A stretch of DNA of 64,000 nucleotides from Actinomycetaceae bacterium (lineage in GTDB: Bacteria > Actinomycetota > Actinomycetes > Actinomycetales > Actinomycetaceae). A program made the translations under genes and the position numbers. The stretch covers positions 363,780-427,779 of the forward strand of contig JAUMZK010000001.1 in assembly GCA_030528145.1 (NCBI GenBank), written 5' to 3'. The notes below the pieces were generated by a model that was given only the letters and a program-made list of their open reading frames with translations, was not told where the DNA came from and ran no database searches. Positions 37,117-46,645 of this stretch are shown here, one piece after another. The stretch's first letter is position 1. Each line of letters starts with the position of its first letter.

Positions 37117-38691
37117 TTACTTAGCGGCTACAAACACGCAAGAAACACCACTGATACCCACGGGCATGAATCCGTCCAGCGTGCTCTCGTCCCAGGCCGA
37201 CACGACTTTCTTATGGTACAGCGGGTAAAGCGGAACCTCTTCGCTGATAAGGTCCATGGCTTCGTTCCACTTATTTTGCTGTTCGTCACCGGTCGCGCGT
37301 AGGGCGGCATCCATGATTTCGTGCAGCTTGGTGTACCCCTTGGAGCCGCCCCATTGAGTGCGCTTTTGGGTCCAGGAGTTGTCACCGTACCACCAGTTCA
37401 TGAGCAGGTCGGGGTCGTTACCAAAGACCGAGGGGTCGCCGGGGGCCAAAACTACGTCGAATTGGGGGTTGTCTACGTCGGTCACGTTGGCATACATTGC
37501 GGCCGAAGCAGAGGTGGAGATCTTAGCGTTGACGCCAATGGCAGACAGCTGCTGTTGTACCAGCGGAGCAATAGCTTTGATGTTGCCGTGGTCAGTGGTG
37601 TTCAAGGTGATGTCGAGGTTGGAAACGCCGGCTTCATGCAGCAGAGCCTTAGCCTTTTCAACATTCTTGGTGTAAACCATCTTGGCTTTGTGGTAGTTCG
37701 GGTGTCCCTTCGGCAGGAACGAGGTCGCCGGGGTACCATCGCCACCCAGTGCCTTTTTGATTAGTTCGTTAGTGTCGATCGCGTACAAGAAGGCCTGACG
37801 AACCTTGGGGTTATCAAACGGCGGCTTTTTAGTGTTGAACATGATGAAATCCAGACCGAATGCTTGTACGGCTCCGGTCTTGGCTTTGCCTTCAAGGGTG
37901 GACTTGTTGACAGCAGGAACCTTGTCGATAGCCATGACGGTGCCCGAAGTAATAGCAGTTACGCGGGCAGTGTCGTCAACCAGGATATCCCAGTGCATCT
38001 TTTCGACCTTAGCCGGACGCGGACCTTTGTAGTTCGGATTCTTTTCGAACTCTACAGCTTTGGACTTGATCGCCGAAGTCATCTTGTAAGGACCGGTACC
38101 AATAGGCATGGACTTGCGGGAAGCTTCATCTTGGGTGGCAGGGAAAGCCTTGATCAACGAAATGCGTTCTGGAACCAAGGAGAAGGGGAACTTCGTCTTG
38201 ATCTCGATGGTCTTGTCGTCCTTGGCCTTCACGGATTCCACGAAGTCCAACATAGGCTTGTAGAAACCTTCCATGGTCAACTTGGCCGAGTTTTCAATAT
38301 CGGAAGCCTTTACTTCGGTGCCATCAGAATACTTGGCGCCGTCGCGAAGGGTTGCTTCCCAAGTGGTGTCATCAATCTTTTTGGGCATCTCCTTCGCAAG
38401 AGCCGGGAAAACCTTGCGAGTTACCGGATCTAGTTCGGTAAGACCTTCCATGGTGTGCCAGTTAGCGGAAGTGCCCAGGGCCGAAGTGGTGTTAGCGGGA
38501 TCAAAATCGTCGCCGTCGTAGCCAATGCCAGCGGTGATGGTGCCAGCGGCAGAGCTGCTCTTGTCAGCGGTAGCGGGGGAAGACTTCGATGCACCACCGC
38601 CACAAGCGGCAAGCGTCAGGGATGCTCCCACGAGCAACGCCAGGAGAGCAGTCATTTTTTGAGACCTCAGTCCAATCCTTTGGTGAGTCAT
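37117..38691 (-). CDS. satA: Family 5 solute-binding lipoprotein (SatA type)
   Basis: A 524-residue extracellular binding protein with a lipoprotein signal peptide ending in LAAC (about residue 29) and the SBP family 5 fold (IGTGPYKMTS, NPNYKGPRPAKVEKMHWDI, VRQAFLYAIDTNEL). GAGGAGAAC precedes the ATG. In SatABCD systems such proteins bind sialic acid; most of the family bind peptides. Two TGTCAGACA palindromes lie 26 and 148 bp upstream, linking it to the sialic acid regulator. Confidence 0.85.
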   Translation of the reverse strand: MTHQRIGLRSQKMTALLALLVGASLTLAACGGGASKSSPATADKSSSAAGTITAGIGYDGDDFDPANTTSALGTSANWHTMEGLTELDPVTRKVFPALAKEMPKKIDDTTWEATLRDGAKYSDGTEVKASDIENSAKLTMEGFYKPMLDFVESVKAKDDKTIEIKTKFPFSLVPERISLIKAFPATQDEASRKSMPIGTGPYKMTSAIKSKAVEFEKNPNYKGPRPAKVEKMHWDILVDDTARVTAITSGTVMAIDKVPAVNKSTLEGKAKTGAVQAFGLDFIMFNTKKPPFDNPKVRQAFLYAIDTNELIKKALGGDGTPATSFLPKGHPNYHKAKMVYTKNVEKAKALLHEAGVSNLDITLNTTDHGNIKAIAPLVQQQLSAIGVNAKISTSASAAMYANVTDVDNPQFDVVLAPGDPSVFGNDPDLLMNWWYGDNSWTQKRTQWGGSKGYTKLHEIMDAALRATGDEQQNKWNEAMDLISEEVPLYPLYHKKVVSAWDESTLDGFMPVGISGVSCVFVAAK

Positions 38692-38716
38692 CTTGTTCTC
38701 CTCTTTGAGTTTTGCT

Positions 38717-38725
38717 TGTCAGACA
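38717..38725. promoter_or_regulatory. Candidate NanR operator, satA proximal
   Basis: TGTCAGACA, perfect palindrome, 26 bp upstream of the satA start. This position would lie at or downstream of the transcription start, suitable for repression. Confidence 0.6.
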
Positions 38726-38838
38726 TTCTTTCAGCTGACAGCTACCTTCAGCATAACTGATAAAATCCACAATTATCCACTTTTACACCAGTTTGTGACC
38801 TAAAATTTATCTACAGAAATCAAATAAATCAGTCTACG

Positions 38839-38847
38839 TGTCAGACA
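38839..38847. promoter_or_regulatory. Candidate NanR operator, satA distal
   Basis: A second TGTCAGACA about 148 bp upstream of satA. Paired sites would allow DNA looping or cooperative binding by a dimeric FCD regulator. Confidence 0.5.
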
Positions 38848-39204
38848 ACTACAGGCTAAACTTCTACCTTTCCGCGAGATATCGCCCTCGAAATCTGCGC
38901 GCTTCGTCAACGCCCTACCCTCCGCCAAATGCTGGCTTTGGAGTGGCGTAAACATTAAGTCCAGGAACCATTCGGAGGAGTCGTAAATCTTGCCGCCCTC
39001 CCTCACCGGGGAAATATGCGCGCGCACATCCGCGAAGGTGCGGTGCAGTAAATGCCGCTGCGGTGGGAGGCGAGCATTTCACACGCGATAGTCTGCCAAT
39101 TCTTGCACGGCGCCATCAAGTAAGCTGACAAGGACGAGGCCCGGTCACCCGTTTTGCCACCGGTGTCGTTGAAAAACCAAGGCTTAGCGGACAGAAGTTA
39201 TTGA

Positions 39205-39304
39205 TTTCGAGCACCCCGACACAAACACCAAAGCTAAAACCATGGTGGCTAAGAAAGGTTTCCGACTCTTCGTAAACTCCTCTATTCACGCACATAGCAG
39301 AGCA
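39205..39304 (-). pseudogene. Lipoprotein gene fragment (direct repeat copy 2)
   Basis: Matches 30158-30257 with four mismatches. On the minus strand it encodes the lipoprotein signal peptide (KSRKPFLATMVLALVFVSGC), but the start codon is ACG instead of ATG, and after the lipobox and a few residues the frame stops. It is the dead 5' end of a second copy of the lipoprotein gene, and marks the right border of the sialidase/sat module. Confidence 0.85.
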
Positions 39305-39341
39305 GTGCTACCGCCCAGTCGTCCTCGAACGACTGCCTTAA

Positions 39342-41498
39342 CTACATTTTCTTCACTTCAATTAGTACCGCACATCCCGGTTTTATTTGCAGAGGACGAA
39401 TCCCCCAGTCAGTTAGAATTCGTCCTGGCACTATGGCGCCCTTTTTATTCCACCACGACAGTTCCGAGCGTGCGGACGGTAAAATCAGCTTTTCATATAG
39501 CTCTGGACTGCCAAAAGGTCTCACGCGGTAGTTACAATTCGGATCAAGGCCGGGCATTCTTACTGGCGACAGCGGATAGTGCTCAGAAGTGTCAAGCATC
39601 GCGAAACACCAAAGTGACCACCCTTCCCGTGCCAGTCCACTCATTAATACCGCCGGATCTGCTGTTGACGTACGCATCATCTGACAACTTTCACCACTAT
39701 CCCCATACAAACGCCCTCGAATAGATTTATATAGTGATAACCAGTCCGCAACCTGATTGCGTTCATCGCTCTGAAGCTGCAAAATATTCCATTCCAGCCC
39801 CAAACTTCCGCCACAAGCAACCGCTGCGCGCGTCGACAAATACGAATGCCTACCAGTGACATGGGAGGGCGATTGGGCAATATGAGCGCCCATCATTTCC
39901 GGTGGCACTAACAGTGAAGTGTGCATTTGGATACGCGCCCGTTCTAACGGATCGGTACAGTCCGAGACCCAGATCCGCGAACAACGGCTCAGCATTCCTA
40001 AATCCACGCGTCCACCCCCGGACGCACAAGCCTCTATCTGCAATCCTGGATGAGATTCGCGCAATCTGTCGATCAATGCATACAAATTCCGCGTCTGGAA
40101 GTGACCCACAGGTTTGCCAGTAAACGGCGAAACAGCCTCTGTTACGAAACGATTATGGTCCCACTTAATAAAGTCAATATCTAACTCGTCGATTAGGCTG
40201 CTAATCTGACTGAAAATATACTCAAAAACCTGTGGATTAGTTAGATCCAACACAAACTGATTTCGTCCTGAAAGCGGCATACGGTGACCGTTCGGACGCA
40301 AAATCCACTCTGGATGCGTCCTCGCCAAATCCGAATCTAAACTCACCATCTCGGGTTCAAACCAGAGCCCGAATTCCATCCCCAGATTGTGTACTTCGGA
40401 TGCGATTGGTGCGAGTCCTGCGGGCCAGACTTGCCGATCTACAGACCAGTCCCCCAATGCGCGCGTGTCATCACGCCTACCTTTAAACCACCCATCATCA
40501 ATAACGAATCGCTCAACACCCAACTCAGCCGCCGCGTGAGCTAACTCAAACATAGTCTGCGGTTTTTGATCGAAATAAAGAGCTTCCCAAGTGTTCAGAG
40601 TTATCGGAGGACAAATGCGTGAATGCTGGGCACGCACATAATGGTGGAATTTCTGGCTGAGCTGGTTCGTGCCCACACCCCAACCAAATAGCACTGGAGG
40701 AGTAATATATTCCTCGTCTTTCCCGAGGACGATTTCCCCACTATATAGCAGTTCTCCCCCACCCAGCAATCCTCCAGAATAAGGCGTACGAACCGCAAAA
40801 TGTGTCACATTGCCGCTCCATGCTACGTGGGACCCGCGAACTTCACCTCGCTCATAATCGAAGCCACTGGTTCCTGCACACATTAAAAAACCAGAATTAA
40901 AATCAGGTCGCCCCAGCCAACTTTCCTTCGCGAACAATCCTTCACGAAACGGCAATTTTTGGGGCGTACGTTCACGGTTATGGTGTCCCGTAAAAGATAG
41001 TAGTTCGTCACAATCTGCAGGCACTGGCAAAGTTAACCAGAGTTTCCCCACTTGTACTTCCGCTTCACCTAAATTAGTGAGGATTGCGAAAGCCTCTATG
41101 ATTCCTGATGGTGTTACTCGCAAATTGAACTGCACTTGCACTCCGACCGCGTTATCGTAGCTTAGAATCTGCGCACTAGAGCCGTCATGCTGTACCTCCA
41201 CCGTTTGTAGGTTGAGGAATTGCACCATGTCGTTTATACGAATATCGACCAGTGGGGGACCACTCCAGCCTTCCGCCTGGGTAGGCAGTAAGCTAGGCAT
41301 TTCAGCGACATCCAACCCGGCGCCCATCACCTGACCCGTCTGAGTTTTTCTTACATCCGCAAGCGCAGCATGAGCCCCCAAATATCTTCCCCAGTAGGTA
41401 ATAATCGGAAGACCACGCTCGGGCTGCTCGATAACTAAGCTGGTGTGCCCGTGCCCCGTACCGGTCGACTGGTTCGATAAATGTATAGTGTGAAACAT
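39342..41498 (-). CDS. Alpha-galactosidase, GH36
   Basis: A 718-residue GH36 enzyme with the N-terminal beta-supersandwich, (beta/alpha)8 barrel and C-terminal sheet. The nucleophile is D447 in DFIKWDHNR and the acid/base D513 in RIWVSDCTDP; ACASGGGRVDLGML is also conserved. It has no signal peptide, so it acts in the cytoplasm on imported alpha-galactosides; alpha-N-acetylgalactosaminidase activity is an alternative. CGGAG precedes the ATG. It follows the GH16 gene by 33 bp and is likely co-transcribed with it. Confidence 0.93.
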   Translation of the reverse strand: MFHTIHLSNQSTGTGHGHTSLVIEQPERGLPIITYWGRYLGAHAALADVRKTQTGQVMGAGLDVAEMPSLLPTQAEGWSGPPLVDIRINDMVQFLNLQTVEVQHDGSSAQILSYDNAVGVQVQFNLRVTPSGIIEAFAILTNLGEAEVQVGKLWLTLPVPADCDELLSFTGHHNRERTPQKLPFREGLFAKESWLGRPDFNSGFLMCAGTSGFDYERGEVRGSHVAWSGNVTHFAVRTPYSGGLLGGGELLYSGEIVLGKDEEYITPPVLFGWGVGTNQLSQKFHHYVRAQHSRICPPITLNTWEALYFDQKPQTMFELAHAAAELGVERFVIDDGWFKGRRDDTRALGDWSVDRQVWPAGLAPIASEVHNLGMEFGLWFEPEMVSLDSDLARTHPEWILRPNGHRMPLSGRNQFVLDLTNPQVFEYIFSQISSLIDELDIDFIKWDHNRFVTEAVSPFTGKPVGHFQTRNLYALIDRLRESHPGLQIEACASGGGRVDLGMLSRCSRIWVSDCTDPLERARIQMHTSLLVPPEMMGAHIAQSPSHVTGRHSYLSTRAAVACGGSLGLEWNILQLQSDERNQVADWLSLYKSIRGRLYGDSGESCQMMRTSTADPAVLMSGLAREGWSLWCFAMLDTSEHYPLSPVRMPGLDPNCNYRVRPFGSPELYEKLILPSARSELSWWNKKGAIVPGRILTDWGIRPLQIKPGCAVLIEVKKM

Positions 41499-41531
41499 AT
41501 TTTCTCCGTAAAATGTTAGTGATTTTAATGG

Positions 41532-44030
41532 CTACGAAGATTCATTTTTAGCGCCTAGAATAGTGACTTTCGCTAACTGGACATCACTGGGAACAATGGA
41601 CAATGAACCAGACAATCCGTCCCCCTGCGGATTCGGGAAGTGTACCCGCACGCATTTGGTGTTCCTGGGCAAATTGTTTGCATCAAAAGTTGTTCTTGCA
41701 TATCCGCCATCTTCTATGAAATTATCTAACGCTTTCACCCGACTGGATGTCCAGTGTTGGCAGTCTAATGAATACTGGATCGCAAAATCTAGATTCCCAT
41801 TAGTAAAAAACGTACGTATACTATGACGCCTACCAGCATGTAATGGGTCAGATGGTGCTTTAGGATCAGTCTGATAATAGGCAGTCAAGTGAACATCTCT
41901 CGCATGCTTGACACGATAAGTAAGAAACTGATCACTGCCATCGAAGCTCGATCTTGCAAGCCTTGATGTTTCATATCGAGGTTGTCCACCATAGTAAAAA
42001 TTATTCTTATTTTCATAAGGATTCTGACCATGAGAGAAAAATTGCAAACCATTTGAACTCTGAGAAGACCCAATATGGTAACTGCTATCGTTTTTACCAT
42101 CAAGGTCATCAAAATACACTCTGGGACTTTCCTCTTGCTGGTAAACACGAATCCAATCGATCAGAAAATCTGAATTTTGTTTGGTTTCTTGCTTGGAATA
42201 ATCTACCGGACCTACCCACCCATCACCGACTTGAACTTCCAAAATCGGAAACATAGGCCGTGAATGCATTCCATCTACGTCTTTGCCTCGTGTAGATGCG
42301 AAAACTTTCTTGCCGTCGATGAACCAAATAATACTGTCTGGACTCCACTCGACCTCATACACATGGAAGTCTTGAGACCAAGCAACTGGAGAATATGTTT
42401 CTCGACCGTCCGATCCCTTATTCTTATTGAGCACACCGTAATGGTTTGTAGTCCAAACGCTCCACGCGTTTTGACCTAGATGCTCCATTACGTCAATCTC
42501 ATCATGCCCAGTTTCATCTTGCGACAGCATCCAGATAGCAGGCCAAATTCCCTGCGAGTCATTAACCTTAGCCCTCACAACCATTCGACCATACTGAAAT
42601 GAAAATTTGTTTTTCGCCTCTACCCTCCCGGATGCCCAAGTTACATGAGGCTTAATCGGAGAGCTGTCGTACTTATCAACACCCACACTATCGATAAGCT
42701 TTTTAGTGGAAGGGAAATTTCTACAATTTAAAGCCAAATACGAGTGCATGCCATCTTTCTTTATAGAAACTGATTGTCTATTATAAATTGCAGCATGATT
42801 CACCATGCCATTTACGATATTCCATTTGGTTTCATCAACCTTATTGCTATTGAACTCGTCAGCCCAAACTAACTTATTATATCTACTAGATGTAGGCGTA
42901 TACGTGGGCGGCATTTCGGAAAAATTACTGCCAGATGCCCAAATCTCTATTTCACTATAAGAAGTAGGTAATTTTTTATCCCTATTCACAGTAAATCTTA
43001 CTGTTCTAGCAACTATAGGTTTATCAAGGACAATACTTATAGGAGCACCTTCAGCAACTGAATACTTTTCCCGATAGAATAAAGTATTTCCTCCGTCGGT
43101 TTGTGGTGTCGCAGGAATTGAAACATCTATCGAGTCGTAAGTACCAGGTTTCAGCGCTATCACTATTTTGTGAACAAAATACTCATTACGATACTCAAAC
43201 TGAAGCATTCTCTTACCAAGAGAATTATGAATGGCATAGTTTTTATCAATTCTGCCATCTGAAATTGCAGAGATATTAGTGGGCGCGAGTCCCTGAACAT
43301 ATGGAATGTGATTCAGAGCAATATTTTTAAGTTCAGTATTATCATGAGAGTTTTCATCTGAAAAGGCAGCAGCGTATATCTCTATCTCGCGAAATCCGAT
43401 CACATTCGAGAAACCTTTCCACCTGCTATCCAAGTTTTCAATGTAGTGACCTTTCTGCCAGATCCTCACATATCTTGCTTTCATCAATTTAGAGCTCTTG
43501 AGTATCTGTGGTGAAAATTGTGTTTCCTTGGTCTCTCTATAGTCACCTTCATGACCAAACACTTTAGATCTACTAAAGTCTCTGGTCATGCTCACTTCTA
43601 CCTTTACATTTTTGAAGGTGGAAACTGCCCTAGTATAACCATTATGATAGAGACGCACTTCAGCAACGTCCCTAACCTTTCCCAGATCGTACTGAAGGTA
43701 AACATCCTGCCAGTTATCGTACCCATTATTATCAGCACTGCTTCCTGATTCCCTACCAGCCAAGACTCTTGTAACGTTGATGTCCTCGCCATTTTCATTA
43801 AATTTTGGGTTAGTAACTCCATCACTAGCCAAATCCGGTCGAAAAATTTTCACGTGCGGAACCGTCGAATCGTTGGACCCAAACGCTTCACCAGCGTTAG
43901 TAGTTGGAATCTTCCCCAAGGCTACGTTGACCAAAGGTGATGCTTCCACCCTAGCTGGACACGAAACCATTCCAATTCCGAGCAGCAAGGCGAACATTGT
44001 CCCAAAAATGACCCTAAAACCAATTCTCAT
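41532..44030 (-). CDS. Secreted GH16 glycanase with F5/8C domains
   Basis: An 832-residue protein with a signal peptide (cleavage near VEA-SP, residue 30), two discoidin/F5-8C-like regions (about 35-220 and 235-365), a GH16 catalytic domain (about 385-655) with the triad E511-D513-E516 in HDEIDVMEHLG, and a C-terminal beta-sandwich of unknown type. GH16 members cut beta-1,3/1,4 linkages in glucans, galactans or mucin O-glycans. The GH36 partner and sialidases suggest galactose-containing host glycans, but laminarin or agarose-type substrates remain possible. The gene is much richer in AT than the backbone, a sign of transfer. AAGGAAG precedes the ATG at 44030. Confidence 0.88.
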   Translation of the reverse strand: MRIGFRVIFGTMFALLLGIGMVSCPARVEASPLVNVALGKIPTTNAGEAFGSNDSTVPHVKIFRPDLASDGVTNPKFNENGEDINVTRVLAGRESGSSADNNGYDNWQDVYLQYDLGKVRDVAEVRLYHNGYTRAVSTFKNVKVEVSMTRDFSRSKVFGHEGDYRETKETQFSPQILKSSKLMKARYVRIWQKGHYIENLDSRWKGFSNVIGFREIEIYAAAFSDENSHDNTELKNIALNHIPYVQGLAPTNISAISDGRIDKNYAIHNSLGKRMLQFEYRNEYFVHKIVIALKPGTYDSIDVSIPATPQTDGGNTLFYREKYSVAEGAPISIVLDKPIVARTVRFTVNRDKKLPTSYSEIEIWASGSNFSEMPPTYTPTSSRYNKLVWADEFNSNKVDETKWNIVNGMVNHAAIYNRQSVSIKKDGMHSYLALNCRNFPSTKKLIDSVGVDKYDSSPIKPHVTWASGRVEAKNKFSFQYGRMVVRAKVNDSQGIWPAIWMLSQDETGHDEIDVMEHLGQNAWSVWTTNHYGVLNKNKGSDGRETYSPVAWSQDFHVYEVEWSPDSIIWFIDGKKVFASTRGKDVDGMHSRPMFPILEVQVGDGWVGPVDYSKQETKQNSDFLIDWIRVYQQEESPRVYFDDLDGKNDSSYHIGSSQSSNGLQFFSHGQNPYENKNNFYYGGQPRYETSRLARSSFDGSDQFLTYRVKHARDVHLTAYYQTDPKAPSDPLHAGRRHSIRTFFTNGNLDFAIQYSLDCQHWTSSRVKALDNFIEDGGYARTTFDANNLPRNTKCVRVHFPNPQGDGLSGSLSIVPSDVQLAKVTILGAKNESS

Positions 44031-44222
44031 AAGAGCTTCCTTATAAAGGAGGGCTACAACCGACCTGGCACGGTCCGCATTATTGCCCACACTACTTTGT
44101 GCCTATGGAAAGGATACCATATACGTCGTTACCACGATTCACTACCACTCTCTCAATCACTATCACCAAGCGACAACCAGACATGGCTTGATAAACGAAC
44201 ACTTAAAAACGACAGAAAACAC

Positions 44223-44251
44223 TTGCTATGAAAACGTTCCCATGCAATACT
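44223..44251 (+). promoter_or_regulatory. Promoter with LacI-type operator
   Basis: TTGCTA and AATACT form a -35/-10 pair with exactly 17 bases between them. The spacer contains TGAAAACGTTCCCA, a near-palindrome around AACGTT typical of LacI-family operators. The sugar importer gene starts about 90 bp downstream and the operon ends in a LacI regulator, which is the probable binder. Confidence 0.6.
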
Positions 44252-44342
44252 GTTCTTGGACCTCACTGAACATCCACCGGATGTTCACACACAGTAAGGA
44301 TTCCAATACGCTCAGATTCAGTTTTTTCAAAGGAGAAAGACC

Positions 44343-45692
44343 ATGATCATAAAACGAAGCATCCTCACAGCTGCAACCCTCTTCGCCTCTGCTACTTTGT
44401 GTTTAGGAGGCTGCAGCAACCCCACCGCAGCACCCGAAAGTAAAGACACGTCTACTTCAGGCGATTTTTGGCCTGCGGCAGAAACAAACCTCAAAGGAGT
44501 TGAGTTAACTTTCTGGGCAGCTCAGACCTCAAACAAAATTCCTCTGAAGGTTGTCGATTCCTTCCAAAAGAAAACTGGCGCAAAAATAAGCGTTCAGACC
44601 ATCCCTGACAACTACGAATCAAATGTCCAAACGAAAATAGCTACCGGAGATACCCCAGACATAATGTTTTGGCAACCTGTCCCCTCCACTCTTAAGGGAT
44701 TCGTGGCTCAGGGATTATTGCAAGAACTGAAAGACATGCCGTGGGCGAAAGACTATGAAAAAGGGATCATGGAAGCCGGTGGTAAAGTCGACGGGAAACA
44801 ATATGCAGCCTTAATATCTAGCCCTGATGTGGAAGGGGTATTTTACAACAAAGAAGTATTCAAGAAAGCTGGAATCGGCGAACTTCCCAAGAATTGGAAA
44901 GAATTCGTCGAAACAGCCACAAAAATTAAAGCCGCTGCTATCCCTGGCGTAAATTCTCCTCTTTTCGAGATGGCCGGTGACCAATGGGGTACACAGTGGG
45001 CTGTAAACGTGCAACTGGCAGATGCTGCTAAGGACGGACTATGGCAGCGCGTGAACCAGAACAAAGACTCATTTACCGGACCTGACATTTTAGGTGCCAT
45101 AAAAGAGTACAAATCTATGTTTGATAAGGGCCTATACAATTCCGATGCTGGCTCTGCAAAGTTCGAAGATCAAACTTCCGCTCTTTGGGAAGGCAAGACT
45201 GCCATGATAATTCAGGCTAATGGCGGCTTTGCCGGAGTTGCCGCCCTCGCGAAAGGCAACAAAGCAGCCCTCGACCAAAAAATCGGCTTCTTTCCCATCG
45301 CAAAAAACAGCAACATGGGCACCTCTATTCCTCAACAAACCGGTGGCGTAGTGCTGTTCAAATCCACGGACGAAAAACGAGCAGCGGCCGCACGCCAATT
45401 CCTGAACTACTGGATGACCAAGGGCTACGAAGAATTCGTAAAAGACCAAAACATTGTTTCCGTTCTAAAATCTGCAAAAACCCCAGAAACGGTTCCCCAA
45501 GCTCTAATTGACTCCGCCAAAGCGCTAGAAACCGCGCAAGGATCCATGCAATCCCAAGCGATTGTGAACCCTGACCTGTATCTCAACCTCGCAAACATGG
45601 TGAACGGTTCTATGACACCGGAAACCGCTGCGAAAGCAACTCAAGACCAATTCGTTGAACTGGCGAAAGCACAAGGCGCCAAAGGATTCTAA
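44343..45692 (+). CDS. Sugar ABC transporter binding lipoprotein
   Basis: A 449-residue family 1 carbohydrate-binding protein. The signal peptide ends in the lipobox LGGC (about residue 24). Typical features are ELTFWAAQTSNKIPLKVVDSF, IATGDTPDIMFW and KTAMIIQANGG. It captures an oligosaccharide or glycoside outside the cell for the two downstream permeases. Divergent from GH16-GH36, which suggests a galactose-containing substrate. No ATPase gene is present; a shared MsmK/UgpC-type ATPase elsewhere is likely. Confidence 0.93.
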   Translation: MIIKRSILTAATLFASATLCLGGCSNPTAAPESKDTSTSGDFWPAAETNLKGVELTFWAAQTSNKIPLKVVDSFQKKTGAKISVQTIPDNYESNVQTKIATGDTPDIMFWQPVPSTLKGFVAQGLLQELKDMPWAKDYEKGIMEAGGKVDGKQYAALISSPDVEGVFYNKEVFKKAGIGELPKNWKEFVETATKIKAAAIPGVNSPLFEMAGDQWGTQWAVNVQLADAAKDGLWQRVNQNKDSFTGPDILGAIKEYKSMFDKGLYNSDAGSAKFEDQTSALWEGKTAMIIQANGGFAGVAALAKGNKAALDQKIGFFPIAKNSNMGTSIPQQTGGVVLFKSTDEKRAAAARQFLNYWMTKGYEEFVKDQNIVSVLKSAKTPETVPQALIDSAKALETAQGSMQSQAIVNPDLYLNLANMVNGSMTPETAAKATQDQFVELAKAQGAKGF

Positions 45693-45739
45693 ATAAGTGC
45701 GTCGGCAAAGTGCCGGCGCACCAATCAAGAAGGTGAAAA

Positions 45740-46645
45740 GTGCACACTAAAATCCGCAAAACATACCAAAGTAACCGTGCTTCGCAAGACTATCCACTAC
45801 AATTTCTGATACCCGCAGGAGCGATGCTCCTTCTATTTTTCTTCTTACCTACAGTAATGAATTTCGTCTATGCATTTACTGACTGGTCGCAATTCAAAAG
45901 CGAAATAGGTCTTGCGGGTTTTGATAATTTCCTTTCACTCTTCAGATCTGGCGCCTTATTACGAGACATTAGAATCACAGTCCTTTATGCGGTTCTAGTT
46001 GCGATAATGCAGAATTTCTTTGGACTGGCTTTAGCACTGTTGTTAGAAGCCGACACTGCCATAAACAGAATTGCACGTAGCCTCTTTTTTATTCCCGTGA
46101 TAATGTCCGCCCTCGCCGCAGGCTATGTGTGGCAGGCGGTACTGAAAACTGATGGCGTAGCTAACCAAATACTGACTGCAATATTTGGTTCACAAATTGC
46201 CATTTCTTGGCTCGGTTCCACGACTTGGACGATAGTTTTGGTGGCTATGATTCACGCGTGGAAATGGATGGGTTTTTCTATGCTCACATACCTTGCAGGC
46301 CTAAAAACTATAGATCCTCAAGTACTGGAAGCAGCTATTGTAGATGGCGCATCGCCCCGCAAGCTGTTCTGGCAAATCAAGTTCCCACTGCTCGCACCCG
46401 CACTAACGTTCAATGTTGCAACCGCATTGCTTGGGTCGATGAACTCATTCGATATTGTTCAGGCACTCACTAATGGTGGTCCGGGCGGATCTACTGAAAT
46501 CCTAAATTTATTCATCTGGCGAACATTTGGGAAAGGTCTATACGCACAGTCAACGACTATGAGCCTAGTGTTATTCCTGCTTGTTACTCTAATGGCTATC
46601 CCCCTCATCACCTCATTACGCAGAAGAGAGAACAAAATTCTATGA
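45740..46645 (+). CDS. Sugar ABC transporter permease (MalF type)
   Basis: A 301-residue inner-membrane subunit with six hydrophobic segments and the EAA loop (EAAIVDGASPRKLFWQIKFPLL). The start is GTG at 45740 after GAAGGTG. It overlaps the next permease gene by four bases and forms the channel with it. Confidence 0.93.
   Translation: MHTKIRKTYQSNRASQDYPLQFLIPAGAMLLLFFFLPTVMNFVYAFTDWSQFKSEIGLAGFDNFLSLFRSGALLRDIRITVLYAVLVAIMQNFFGLALALLLEADTAINRIARSLFFIPVIMSALAAGYVWQAVLKTDGVANQILTAIFGSQIAISWLGSTTWTIVLVAMIHAWKWMGFSMLTYLAGLKTIDPQVLEAAIVDGASPRKLFWQIKFPLLAPALTFNVATALLGSMNSFDIVQALTNGGPGGSTEILNLFIWRTFGKGLYAQSTTMSLVLFLLVTLMAIPLITSLRRRENKIL

Larger units (their letters stand above)
38692..39204. other. 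Intergenic region upstream of satA
   Basis: About 510 bp with no gene I can support; a 75-codon minus-strand frame at 38800-39027 has no recognisable features. The left part is AT-rich and contains the likely satA promoter and two TGTCAGACA boxes. The right part is higher in GC and may be remnant coding sequence at the edge of the module. Confidence 0.45.

Noticed and set aside
33214..38691. Plain oligopeptide (Opp) transporter
   Set aside because: The fused permease-ATPase, the adjoining sialidase and the TGTCAGACA boxes fit a Sat-type system better, although peptide transport is not excluded.
38800..39027. 75-codon minus-strand frame upstream of satA
   Set aside because: No domain, weak start, and it spans the region with candidate operators and promoter.
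30158..39304. Classical composite transposon
   Set aside because: No transposase, inverted terminal repeats or target duplications are visible; only gene-fragment direct repeats.
44083..44346. 87-codon plus-strand frame before the sugar-binding protein
   Set aside because: It covers the divergent promoter region, contains the LacI operator and has no family features.
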